Shown here piece after piece: positions 23,322-34,573 of a DNA stretch of 64,000 bases (its first letter is position 1; every line of letters starts with the position of its first letter). This DNA is from Arachis hypogaea (lineage: Eukaryota > Streptophyta > Magnoliopsida > Fabales > Fabaceae). The stretch lies in the NCBI RefSeq assembly GCF_003086295.3, contig NC_092040.1, forward strand, positions 5,084,001-5,148,000. Direction: 5' to 3'. Made by a program: the position numbers and the translations under genes. Below the pieces are notes generated by a model. It did not search any database and was not told where the DNA came from. It saw only the letters and a list, made by a program, of their open reading frames with translations.

Positions 23322-25047
23322 ATGGATTCGTTCACTTCGTTCTTCGATTCAAGAAGCCGCCGATGGAACTACGACACTCTCAAGAACTTCCGCCAAATCT
23401 CTCCCGTCGTTCAGAATCACCTCAAGCTGGTAACGCTATATTAAACCCCTTTCTGCTTCCCCTAACTCCTTGTTCTTTTCCACAATCACCAAATCGTTTT
23501 TCCTATATTCCGTTGAAATCTCTATCATAAAGCCTGATTTCTTATGCTTTTTGCATTAGGATTCTATCAATTTAGTTCTTCCGTTAATTACCGCTTTGAA
23601 ATATGCTTATTTCTAGGGTTTGAAGATTTGAGAATCACTTGTTCCCGATAATGTTCGATTCTCTTTGGATAATATTGGGTATACCTATATTTTAGAATTG
23701 TGCGACCCATCAAGTTCCTTTCTTTTGTACCACATTTAGAACGAGACCGTTTCTCGCAATTTGTATTCAATTTGTTGAATTTTCTAATTTCTGCTTGTCA
23801 ATTCTAATTTATGTATGTGTTGTGTTGTGATTCATTGATTGATTTGTAGGTTTATATCACACTCTGTTGTGCCGTGGTTGCTGCGGCCGTTGGGGCTTAC
23901 CTGCATGTTCTTTGGAACATTGGCGGTTTTCTTACGTCAGCTGGATGCATGGGAACCATGATCTGGTTGCTCTCAACTCCTCCATCTGAAGAGGCACGAA
24001 ACATTTTGCTCTTGTGATCTTCTATTTGTTTCATTTCATGTTTTTTTGCAATTTATTGTTACTTACAGAGCCGTTTGTTATTTTTTAATATGTGTAGCAA
24101 AAGAGGGTCTCTTTGTTGTTGGCATCAGCCCTGTTTCAGGGAGCCTCCATTGGCCCGTTGATTGATTTGGCCATTGAAGTTGATCCAAGGTGTGCTACTG
24201 CTACCATAACATTGTGTCATTTTTTACTATGATCTTTTGGGAACGCTTTTTTATCTTCGGTTCAATATCAATGATGAGGTTATTGAATTACTTTAGGGAT
24301 TGTATTCATATTCCCTACTAGAATTTTTATTAGAGCAATTCCCCAACAATTCTCAGCTTTATTTTTTCCTTCGTTTGACAACTATTTTTCTATACTTAAG
24401 AGTATTGTGGCTATTGGGATAAATTCATGATATATTTTTCTTTGCTACAGCATCATCTTTACTGCATTTGTGGCAACTTCTTTGGCCTTTGCATGTTTCT
24501 CGGGAGCAGCTTTGGTTGCAAGGCGCAGGGAGTATTTGTACCTTGGTGGCCTGGCTTCTTCTGGTTTGTCCATTCTTCTCTGGTTGCACTTTGCGTCTTC
24601 TATCTTTGGAGGTTCATTAGCTCTCTTTAAGTTTGAGGTGAGCACTTGGCGATTTGAATATCTTTTTTTGCAACAAAGTGAGGTTCTTATATAGTGTTTG
24701 TTTTGCAACTTGTGCAGTTGTATTTCGGGCTTTTGGTGTTTGTCGGCTACATTGTGGTAGACACTCAAGAAATAGTTGAGAGAGCACACTCTGGCGATCT
24801 CGATTATGTGAAGCATGCTTTGACCTTGTTCACTGACTTAGCTGCCATCTTTGTCCGAATTCTCATTATCTTGGTGAGTTTGATCATTGAACAGCTCGCC
24901 CTTTTCAAGTTTTACCTCTATTCTTCGTTTTCGATTCTGTTGTTGAATTCGTACTGACAGAATTGTTATTATTATTTGTTGTGCATATTTTTTCAGGTGA
25001 AGAATTCAGCCGAGAGAAATGAGAAGAAGAAGAAGAGAAGAAACTAA
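23322..25047 (+). CDS. BI-1: Bax inhibitor-1 (BI-1), 6 exons
   Basis: Exons 23322-23429, 23850-23993, 24098-24189, 24451-24637, 24718-24873 and 24997-25047; 738 bp, 245 residues, close to the 245-250 residues of plant BI-1. The protein has a short cytosolic N-terminus ([19 protein letters not shown]), then six or seven transmembrane helices. Family landmarks include [16 protein letters not shown], a [21 protein letters not shown] segment, [12 protein letters not shown] and [20 protein letters not shown]. It ends in the basic C-terminal tail EKKKKRRN, which is needed for function and calmodulin interaction in plant BI-1. It acts in the ER membrane as a suppressor of ER-stress and pathogen-induced cell death. 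All junctions keep phase. Intron 2 must start with GC (GAG|GCACGA at 23994), because reading on reaches an in-frame stop within eight codons. Confidence 0.95.
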
Positions 25048-25739
25048 ATCAACCAGGAGCGTATATGTGGAGATGTCCATAAAAGCTGTCTAAACGGCTA
25101 CCCAGTTAGAACTTGTTACAGATGTGAAGTTAATTTGTCGTTTTTATCTGACTTGACCATTAGCACTACACGTTATGTTTTTTTTTTATGATTTTTAATA
25201 ATGGATAACCAGATGTAGTAGAACCTTAGTGCTATGTTTTTATCGTGGAACATGATGTAGAGATATTTGTGTACATGTACACACTAATGTTACACATATG
25301 GATTAAAAACTCCTATACAAAGAACTTGCTGCTTATTTGTGAATTAGAAGTAGAACACATCCGATGCCTATTATGAAACAGATCGTCTGTTTGCGTTAAC
25401 TATTGAAACAGATGTTCGTATGAATGTGTATTTTACATAATTAATTTTGATTAAAATGGAATTGGTGTCAATGTGATTTGTGTTTGCATTTCTTTTGATT
25501 TTTTGTCAGAGAAAACGAGTATTATTTGGCTAAAATTAAGTTGAAATGTATAATTACCAAAATGGATATAATTTATATGATATAGGTTAAAAAATAAGAA
25601 AACGTGTATGCAATTTTCATAAGGTAAATTAATTTTGAAATAATTAAGATTAAGATGTATGAATAATGCAAGTATCATGTGTAATATTCTAAACTACTAA
25701 AATCATCCGCCAATAACTAAGTATTGCTAATTTGATGGG
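25048..25739. other. 3' UTR of BI-1 and intergenic DNA
   Basis: The first ~200 bp are probably the BI-1 3' UTR. A 75-codon minus-strand frame (25451-25678) is AT-driven and not supported. Confidence 0.4.
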
Positions 25740-27066
25740 TTATTGTGGTAATCAATTGAGCCAGTGGACGAGACAGGTCACCTTGGCAGAATTTATAAGC
25801 CCTTCTTCCAATATTGATCTAGCTACAACTACGAGTTTTAACCAGATCTAGATCCCTCATTATTTCTCTAACCGTTGCAATTCGATCAAGCATACCATGA
25901 GACTGATAGATGCCACATAGGGCTATGTAGTGACTAGTATTATTTGGTTCTAACTGAAAAAGATGATGAGCTGTAATCTTTGCAATCTAAGCATCTTTGT
26001 GTGCATTACAGAACCAGCAAGAAAGGCACCCCAGATGTTTCCTGTTCCTAATGATTTCATGCTCTTCAACAATTCAAGTGCTTCAACAAGATACCCAGAG
26101 CGGCTCAAAAGATCCACCATACATGCATAGTGTTCAATCAGACCAGAGTGGCTACAACTGGCTAAGGCTGCTGTAAGTGCGACAGAATTTGGTGTAATTC
26201 CTCCATCAACCATCCTCTGAAACTGCAAGAGTGCTTCCTAACTTCCTCCCCATTTCCGTGCATCCCATAACATGATATCATGGTAGTCCACGTAACCACG
26301 TTCATGTGGCGCATTGTCCTGAAAACCTTCTCTGAATCATTCAAGCATCCACACTTCCCATACATGTCAATTAAGGCATTACCAACGGGAGCATCCACAT
26401 CAAACTCAGAGTTCTTACAAACGTAACCGTGAACTTCTTTGCCTTTCATCAAGTCTCCTTCCCTCCCAGAAGCAATCAAAACGATAGGAATAGACATGGA
26501 ATCCATCTTCCCCCCATTTGCAAGCAGCATTTTTCTAAAACAATGGATAACACGCAAATATAATCCAACCCTTAGAAACCCCGAAATCATCAAATTCCAT
26601 GCCACAAAGTCCCTACAATGCATCTTGGAAAACACCCGAGTATGCCTCTGTTATCCCTCCGCGTTTCGCATAAAACTCGAACAAAGAACTAGCCACAACA
26701 ATATACCTTTTATAGCCAAGTCTTATCACCCAACCGTGAACCATGACACACCTTACCAAAACAATAATCACCTACTCCTACACAAGCCTTAAAAAGCTGA
26801 GGCAATGTGTAATGATCTAGGCCAAGATTACAGCTCTTGAACTCGCCAAAAATAGCTAAAGCATTGGAATACAAGGAAGCTTCATTGTATGAGGCAATCA
26901 TGATGTTCCATGAATGCATGTTTCTTATGGTTATTGTGTCGAACACCCTCCGTGCATAATAGAAAAGACGCAATCTACAATAAGCTAGCAAGAGATTGGT
27001 CTGAAGAGTGAGATGTAGAAGCAATCCTTTGAGAATAGTTTGGGCGTGACATTGCTTAGCTTGCAA
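25740..27066 (-). pseudogene. PLS-class pentatricopeptide repeat protein, frameshifted
   Basis: Read from 27066 leftwards in three open segments joined by frameshifts. N-terminal segment (27066-26710): QAKQCHAQTILKGL, then L and S repeat pieces (ARRVFDTITIRNMHSWNIMI, LDHYTLPQLFKACVGVGDY). The frame breaks near 26730 and again near 26640. The middle segment (26635-26230) has CRDFVAWNLMISGFLRVGL, GKEVHGYVCKNSEFDV, GNALIDMYGKCGCLNDSEKV and MNVVTWTTMISCYGMHGNGEE. The next segment (26228-25950) has ITPNSVALTAALASCSHSGL and an E-type end with GTGNIWGAFL. E/E+-like traces in another frame continue to about 25740. PPR proteins of this class bind organellar RNA. With at least three frame breaks this copy should be inactive unless the sequence has errors. 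Confidence 0.8.
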
Positions 27067-29577
27067 AACTGCGGAGCAAAAACGACAATTTCAAAGCTAT
27101 GTTACAACATATTTCGATTGTGTCATAGATTCTTCCTATAACAAAAAAAAAAAAAAACTTATGACTATGTAAAAGATTGGTCAATTATATCAAAAAGTCT
27201 AAGTTTATCATTCAATGGTATTATAATTGGAAAAGAATAGAGCTTTTTTTTAATTATTGATATCCATGATAGGCCTGGCACTATTAATTAATAAAATTAA
27301 AGAACCCCAACAATAACTCAAAATGAAAGTGCATAAAAAAAAATTAAAAACAAAAATCACGCAATAATAATTGATACTAAAAATCAAACAATCAAATCCA
27401 TCCTAGCTGTATTCAAGGGAGACAAAATTATATTATACATATGTTGCAATTCTACAACTTAATTTCCTTTCACCTAAAACAAAATAAAAATAAAAGCTTA
27501 ATTGATTTTTACTTTTTAAGATGAAAAGACGAAGCACATATATATAGAGGGCAGGTTTTATGTGGTTGAAATAAAAACTCGTTCAAAAATCAAAAGTGTT
27601 GCACTCAGGTATAGTGCGTGTTGATACATGTATTTGGACATCCATTTAAAAAATTAAAAAAATTAGTGGATGAAGACGAAGCTAACGATGGGTTAAAGTT
27701 AACTTTTATGTCATTTGTGGAGTAAGACCATAGAATATTACCATGGTATGAGGCAAATCCGAAAAAAGCTAAATGCTTCGGATACATCATATATATACAT
27801 GCCATTTATTTCGTATTGGACAAAGTCTATTTTTGCATTTATTTATTTATTTCATTTGCATAATGCATAGACTGTATATTTTATTTATTTATTTATTCGT
27901 TTGGATGGGTGGTGTGTTGCATTACATCATTGCATTAACTCCAAATTGCAATGTTTCAAAGATGATGTAGCTTGGCTTTAGTCCTTCCGTAAAGTCACTC
28001 CCACGTTGGTCCGTTGGATGGAAAAATAAACCATGTACTGGTGGAATGGAATATATGTAGACGAAAGAATAAAGGGGCACTAATATTATGCAATTTTTAG
28101 GTACAAAAGAGTCATATTAGGTTGCAAAAGTTGGCCAATAATAACTTAAATTATAAGAGAAAAATGTTATTTAATACTGTTCTTGTGTTTAATACATTTA
28201 ATGAACAACGAGGGTAGGGCGTGTATTTTTGCCATTTTATAATGACACCTTATTTTGAAATCCAAGTTAAGATTTTCTTTTTAAAACTATTTTACAAGAC
28301 TTCAAATACATATAATTTATTTGTAGTATTGGCGAGATTTTTTTTTTCTCACTAAAATTAGAACCTATATAAGTATATATGGTAATATTATTGAAATTCT
28401 AGTTTTGTGGGAAAGGCCACCATCAATCTGACTCAATCTTGCTCATATATATATACCCAAATGGACCTAATATTACTTTAATTTATAGGGCGGTTACATC
28501 TAGTTTGTCCTTTATAATTGGCCAACTATTCCAACCCCAAAATCCTATGATTATGATTAACACTCCTGAATAAATAATTTTTATTCATCTTCATCTGATA
28601 CTCTTCTTGTCCAAATATATACAATTTATCCGTTACATTCATTAATCAATTAATTATACACTAATTGTGAAATATTAAACTAAATAAAAAAATCATCAAA
28701 AGTGATAGCTAAGCATAGAAAAATAAGATTGATAATTGAGATGAATGAAATTAGAGTAATGATTAATTATAAGTCTTAATTTATTCTTTAATTATCTTTT
28801 TAATAATTAAAATGAGTATATATATATATTTTTTGAAAACAAAAAAGATAGAAAAAATTCAAAACTTTTGTTATTTAAAAAATAGAAAGATAATCAGAAG
28901 ATGCATTAAAACTCCTAATCATTTTTCATAAATTAATTACTCAAAATAAAAAAATATATTTTTGTTAAAGTGAATATTGAATGGGATGGAAATGTGTGAA
29001 AGATGCCAAAACAGTTTGTAATAAAAGAATAGAAACAAAACGGATGAAAATGAAATACAAATATATTGATAGCATTTCTATAAACAACACATACATATAT
29101 ACAGTTGGTTAGAGCGATAATTTTTTTTCTCTTATTTACTAATCTTGAGTATTTAATAGCTATATCAGGATATCTTGAGTTATGTCTTCCGTAGAATTTT
29201 CAATATTAGTAAAAAGTTGTCTCTGATAATAGAAGAATATATATATGTAAGATAAAATAAATAAAAATAAACAAATAAATAAAAGCCACTCTTCACTCAT
29301 AGTTTCACAATGCAGTGAAGGGGTAGGTGTAGAGTAGCGTGAACCATGATGCTTAACCAAGAAAAAAAGATTTAGTGTGAAATATGCCACATTCATATTC
29401 ATGATATAAGGTGGGTGCCTACGTAATATATGTGGGTTTTAGATTGTTCACATCTCCAACCCAATGAAAAATGACCACATTGCATTACCTGTTGATTGTT
29501 AATGAATTGCTTTTTTTATCTTATTTTTTATTTTTTATTTAAGGGTTCGTGCTACTGTTCCACCTATTTTTGTTTAG
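27067..29577. other. AT-rich intergenic DNA
   Basis: No supported gene. Small open frames (27605-27805, 27773-27970, 29160-29402) are short, AT-driven and without domains. A polyA run at 27146-27159 and a short (TA)n at about 28448 are the only simple repeats of note. Confidence 0.4.
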
Positions 29578-29582
29578 ACTTT

Positions 29583-30061
29583 TGTTTTAAGAATTATTTG
29601 AAATTGGGTTGTTTTGGGTCTGAACGTGAGGTTCACACTCTTTTTAGTTTTTAGCACAATGTGCGACGTCTACTGTTATCGAGGTACTGTGGTTTGAGTT
29701 CCTCGTAGGAAGGTGGGGGGTAGTACTTGCAAGAGACTCCGATATTTAAGTTAGCAATAGTTTAAGCAGGTTTTTAGTAGATTGCATTGGGTTCGAAAAA
29801 TATTGGAAGGTGACAGAGTATTTATAAGTGTAGATGTAGAGTCAATAACCACCCTTCGAATAATTCCACCTTTGGTGGTAGGTCGGTTACTCCTTTTGAG
29901 GTTGTTGAGATCTCCTTTTTAAACGAGTAAGAGAGTTTGTAGTAGATGGTTGAGATTTATCTTATTTGAATGAGTTGGGCCAAGTTGGCGCCGTGTGGGT
30001 CGACCTTTATGAGGTTGGATAGGTCCCAGAGTGTGGTCTGGACTCTTGCTTTGTAGACTGG
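29583..30061 (-). repeat. Left LTR of the Tat-like element, first part
   Basis: Aligns by eye with 46206-46680 of the right LTR (cgacgtctactgttatcgag, caagagactccgatatttaa, ggttgagatttatcttattt). The minus strand carries a TATA box (CTTATAAATAC near 29818-29828). The last five bases (ACTGG, 30057-30061) are the target duplicated by the inner insertion. Confidence 0.9.
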
Positions 30062-31692
30062 TGGTGCACGAAATTGTGATCATCAATGGCGCCATCAACA
30101 TGGTACGCTCAATTGCAATCTCAACTCTTTATCACAACTTCGCACAACTAACCAGCAAGTGCACTGGGTCGTCCAAGTAATAAACCTTATGCGAGTAAGG
30201 GTCGATCCCACGGAGATTGTTGGTATGAAGCAAGCTATGGTCATCTTGTAAATCTCAGTCAGGCAGATTCAAATGGTTATGAATGATTTATGAATAAAGC
30301 ATAAAATAAAGATATAGATACTTATGTAATTCATTAGTGAGAATTTCAGATAAGCGTATGGAGATGCTTTGTCCCTTCCGTCTCTCTGCTTTCCTACTGT
30401 CTTCATCCAATCCTTCTTACTCCTTTCCATGGCAAGCTGTATGTTGGGCATCACCGTTGTCAATGGCTACAGTCCCGTCCTCTCAGTGAAAATGTTCAAC
30501 GCGCTCTGTCACAGCACGGCTATTCAGCTGTCGGTTCTCGATCATGTCGGAATAGAATTCAGTGATTCTTTTGCGTCTGTCACTAACGCTCCACAATCGC
30601 GAGTTTGAAGCTCGTCACAGTCATTCAATCCTTGAATCCTACTCAGAATACCACAGACAAGGTTTAAACCTTCCGGATTCTCTTGAATGCCGCCATCAAT
30701 TCTAGCTTATACCACGAAGATTCCGATTAAGGGATCCAAGAGATATCCACTCAATCTAAGGTAGAACGGAGGTGGTTGTCAGGCACACGTTAATAGGTGA
30801 GAATGATGATGAGTGTCACGGATCATCACATTCATCAAGTTGAGGAACAAGTGATATCTTAGAACAAGAATAAGCTGAATTGAATAGAAGAACAATAGTA
30901 ATTGCATTAATACTCGAGGTACAGCAGAACTCCACACCTTAATCTATGGTGTGTAGAAACTCCACCGTTGAAAATACATAAGTGATAATAGTGATCATTG
31001 GCTTCGGCCCCATAGAGGGAACCAGAAGAACCAAGATCTGATCTAAGATCTAAAGTGATCAAAAGATATAAATACAATAGCAAAAGGTCCTACTTATAGA
31101 GAACTAGTAGCTTAGGGTTTACAAATATGAGTAAATGACATAAAAATCCACTTCCGGGCCCACTTGGTGTGTGCTTGGGCTGAGCATTGAAGCATTTTCG
31201 TGTAGAGACTCTTCTTGGAGTTAAACGCAGCTTTTGTGCCAGTTTGGGTGTTTAACTCCCATTCTTGTGCCAGTTCCGGCGTTTTACGCCAGAATTCTTA
31301 AGCTGACTTGGAACGCCTGTTTGGGCCATCAAATCTCAGGCAAAGTATGGACTATTATACATTGCTGGAAAGTCCAGGATGTCTACTTTCCAACGCAATT
31401 GAGAGCGCCCAATTGGGCTTCTGTAGCTCCAGAAAATCCACTTCGAGTGCAGGGAGGTCAGAATCCAACAGCATCTGCAGTCCTTTTCAGCCTCTGAATC
31501 AGATTTTTGCTCAGGTCCCTCAATTTCAGCCAGAAAATACCTGAAATCACAGAAAAACACACAAACTCATAGTAAAGTCCAGAAAAGTGAATTTTAACTA
31601 AAAACTAATAAAAATATAATAAAAACTAACTAAAACATACTAAAAACATACTGAAAACAATGCCAAAAAGCATATAAATTATCCGCTCATCA
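30062..31692 (-). repeat. LTR of the Athila-like element (3' LTR in its own orientation)
   Basis: Near-identical direct copy of 38346-39967. Differences include a 12-bp or so deletion near the right end of the other copy and small indels near 31227 and 31406. Contains degraded forms of the TTAAACGCC palindromes at about 31220-31296. Confidence 0.93.
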
Positions 31693-32580
31693 CAACACCA
31701 AACTTAAATTGTTGCTTGTCCCCAAGCAACTGAAAATAAAATAAGATAAAAAGAAGAGAATATGCAATGAATTCCAAAAACATCTGTGAAGATTATTATT
31801 AATTAGATGAGCGGGGCTTTTAGCTTTTTGCCTCTGAACAGCTTTGGCATCTCACTTTATCCTTTGAAACTCAGAATGATGGGCTTCTATAGGAACTCAG
31901 AATCCAGATAGTGTTATTGATTCTCCTAGTTAAGTATGATGATTCTTGAACATAGCTACTTTATGAGTCTTGGCCGTGGCCCAAAGCACTCTGTCTTCCA
32001 GTATTACCACCGGATACATACATGCCACAGACACATAACTGGGTGAACCTTTTCAGATTGTGACTCAGCTTTGCTAGAGTCCCCAATTAGAGGTGTCCAG
32101 GGTTCTTAAGCACACTCTTTTTGCCTTGGATCACAACTTTATTATTTTTTTCTTTTTCTTTTCCCCTTTTTTCGTTTTTTTTAATTCAATACTTTTTCTT
32201 GCTTCAAGAATCATTTTTATGATTTTTCAGATCCTCAGTAACATGTCTCTTTTTTCATCATTCTTTCAAGAGCCAACATTCATGAATAAAAAATTCAAAA
32301 GACATATGCACTGTTCAAGCATACATTCAGAAGTTAAAGTATTGCCACCACATCAAAATAATTAATCTGTTATAAAATTCAAAATTCATGCAATTCTTCT
32401 CTTTTCCAATTAAGAACATTTTTCATTTAAGAAAGGTGATGGATTCATAGGACATTCATAACTTTAAGGCATAGACACTAAGACACTAATGATCATAAGA
32501 CACAAACATAGATAAACATAAGCATAAAATTTCGAAAAACAGGAAATTAAAGAACAAGGAGATTAAAGAACGGGTCCACC

Positions 32581-33705
32581 TTAGGGATGGCGGCTTGTTC
32601 TTCCTCTTGAAGATCTTATGGAGTGCTTAAGCTCCTCAATGTCTTTTCCTTGCCTTTGTTGCTCCTCTCTCATGACTCTTTGATCTTCTCTAATTTCATG
32701 GAGGAGGATTGAATGTTCTTGGTGCTCCACCCTTAGTTGTCCCATGTTGGAACTTAATTCTCCTAGGGAGGTGTTGATTTGCTACCAATAGTTTTGTGGA
32801 GGAAAGTGCATCCCTTGAGGCATCTCAGGAATTTCATGATGAGTGGGATCTCTTGTTTGCTCCATCCTTTTCTTAGTGATGGGCTTGTCCTCATCAATGA
32901 GGATGTCTCCCTTTATGTCAATTCCAACTGAATAACAGAGGTGACAAATGAGATGAGGGAAGGCTAACATTGCTAAAGTAGAGGACTTGTCCGCCACCTT
33001 ATAAGGTTCTTGGGATATAACCTCATGAACTTCTATTTTCTCTCCAATCATGATGTTATGAATCATGATAGCCCGATCTATATTAACTTCGGACCGGTTG
33101 CTAGTGGGAATGATTGAGCGTTGGATAAACTCCAACCATCCTCTAGCCACGGGCTTGAGGTCATGCCTTCTCAATTGAACCGGCTTCCCTCTTGAATCTC
33201 TCTTCCATTGAGCGCCCTCTTCACAAATGTCTATGAGGACTTGGTCCAACCTTTGATCAAAGTTGACCCTTCTAGTGTAAGGGTGTTCATCTCCTTGCAT
33301 CATGGGCAAGTTGAATGCCAACCTTACATTTTCCGGACTAAAATCTAAGCATTTTCCCCGAACCATTGTAAGCCAATTCTTTGAGTCCGGGTTCACACTT
33401 TGATCATGGTTCTTGGTGATCCATGCATTGGCATATAACTCTTGAACCATTAAGATTCCGACTTGTTGAATGGGGTTGGTAAGGACTTCCCAACCTCTTC
33501 TTCGGATCTCATGTCGGATCTTCGGATATTCACTCTTTTTGAGTTTGAAAGGGACCTCAGGGATCACCTTCTTCATGGCCACAACTTCATAGAAGTGGTC
33601 TTGATTCACCCTTGAGATGAATCTCTCCATCTCCCATGACTCGGAGGTGGAAGCTTTTGCCTTCCCTTTCCTCTTTTTAGAGGTTTCTCCAGCCTTAGAT
33701 GCCAT
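32581..33705 (-). pseudogene. Athila-type third ORF, putative plant transposon protein domain, one internal stop
   Basis: An open frame of 375 codons with a single in-frame TAG at 32782-32784 (codon 308). It starts MASKAGETSKKRKGKAKAS, a basic nuclear-type leader. Next comes a domain matching the 'putative plant transposon protein' family (Transposase_32 type) found downstream of pol in Athila-lineage elements: RRRGWEVLTNP, VQELYANAWITKNHD, WLTMVRGKCLDFSPENVRLA, LPMMQGDEHPYTRRV, FIQRSIIPTSNRSEVNIDRA, FPHLICHLCYSVGIDI. Beyond the stop the frame continues as a Glu/Gln/Arg-rich coiled coil (EHQEHSILLHEIREDQRVM) to a TAA at 32581. Its role in the element is unknown. The position corresponds to the env-like ORF of Athila elements. 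Confidence 0.75.
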
Positions 33706-34199
33706 AAATGGTTATGGAAAAACAAAAAGCAATGCTTTTACCACACCAAACTTGGAAGGTTTGCTCGTCCTCGAGCAAAAGAAGAAAGAAGAGAGTAGAA
33801 GAAGAAGAAATAGAGGAGATGGAGGTGGCTTTGTGGTTCGGCCAAGGGGGAGAAGTAGTGTTTAGGTTGTGTGAAAATGAAGAAGTAAAGATGGGTTTAT
33901 ATAGGGGTGGAGAGGGGGGTAGGGTTCGGTCATGTATGGGTGGGTTTGGGAGGGAAAGTGGTTTGGATTTGAATGGTGAGGTAAGTGGGATTTTATGAAG
34001 GATGGATGTGAGTGGTGAAGAGAATGGTTGGATTTGATAGGTGAGGGGTTTTTGGGAAAGAGGTGATTGGTGAATGGGTGAAGAAGAGAGAGAGTGGTGG
34101 GGTAGGTGGGAATCCTGTGGGGTCCACAGATCCTGAGGTGTCAAGGATAATTCATCCCTGCACCAAGTGGCGAGCAAAAATGCTCCTTCTGCCGATTCT

Positions 34200-34369
34200 G
34201 GCGTTAAACGCCGGGCTGGTGCCCATTTCTGGCATTTAACGCCAGCTTCTTGCCCCTTCCTGGCGTTTAACGCCAGTCTGGTGCCCTTTTCTGGCGTTAA
34301 ACGCCCAGAATGGTGCCAGACTGGGCGTTAAACGCCCATTTGCTGCCTTTACTGGCGTTTAAACGCCAG
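34200..34369. repeat. Six GGCGTTTAACGCC palindromes
   Basis: Copies at 34200-34212, 34231-34243, 34262-34274, 34293-34305, 34324-34336 and 34354-34367. The first five are spaced exactly 31 bp apart and the sixth 30 bp. The last is a perfect 18-bp palindrome (CTGGCGTTTAAACGCCAG, 34352-34369). The linkers share GGTGCC or TTGCC words. It sits between the protease frame and the third ORF, about where pol would be. Confidence 0.95.
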
Positions 34370-34573
34370 CAAGATTCCTCCAGGGTGTGCTATTTTTCTT
34401 TCTATTTTTCATTCTATTTTTGCTTTTTCAATTGATTTTGTGACTTCCCATGATCATCAACCTATAAAAAAAACATAAAATAACAAAGGAAAATAGATAA
34501 ATATAACATTGGGTTGCCTCCCAACAAGCGCTTCTTTAATGTCAGTAGCTTGACAGTGGGCTCTCATGGAGCC

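Noticed and set aside
33708..34177. Open frames on both strands at 33695-34177
   Set aside because: Low-complexity Ser/Pro or Gly/Glu frames in the untranslated region between the palindrome array and ORF3.
34200..34367. Palindromes read as CRISPR repeats or bacterial operators
   Set aside because: The context is a plant LTR element, and linkers are related to each other rather than unique.
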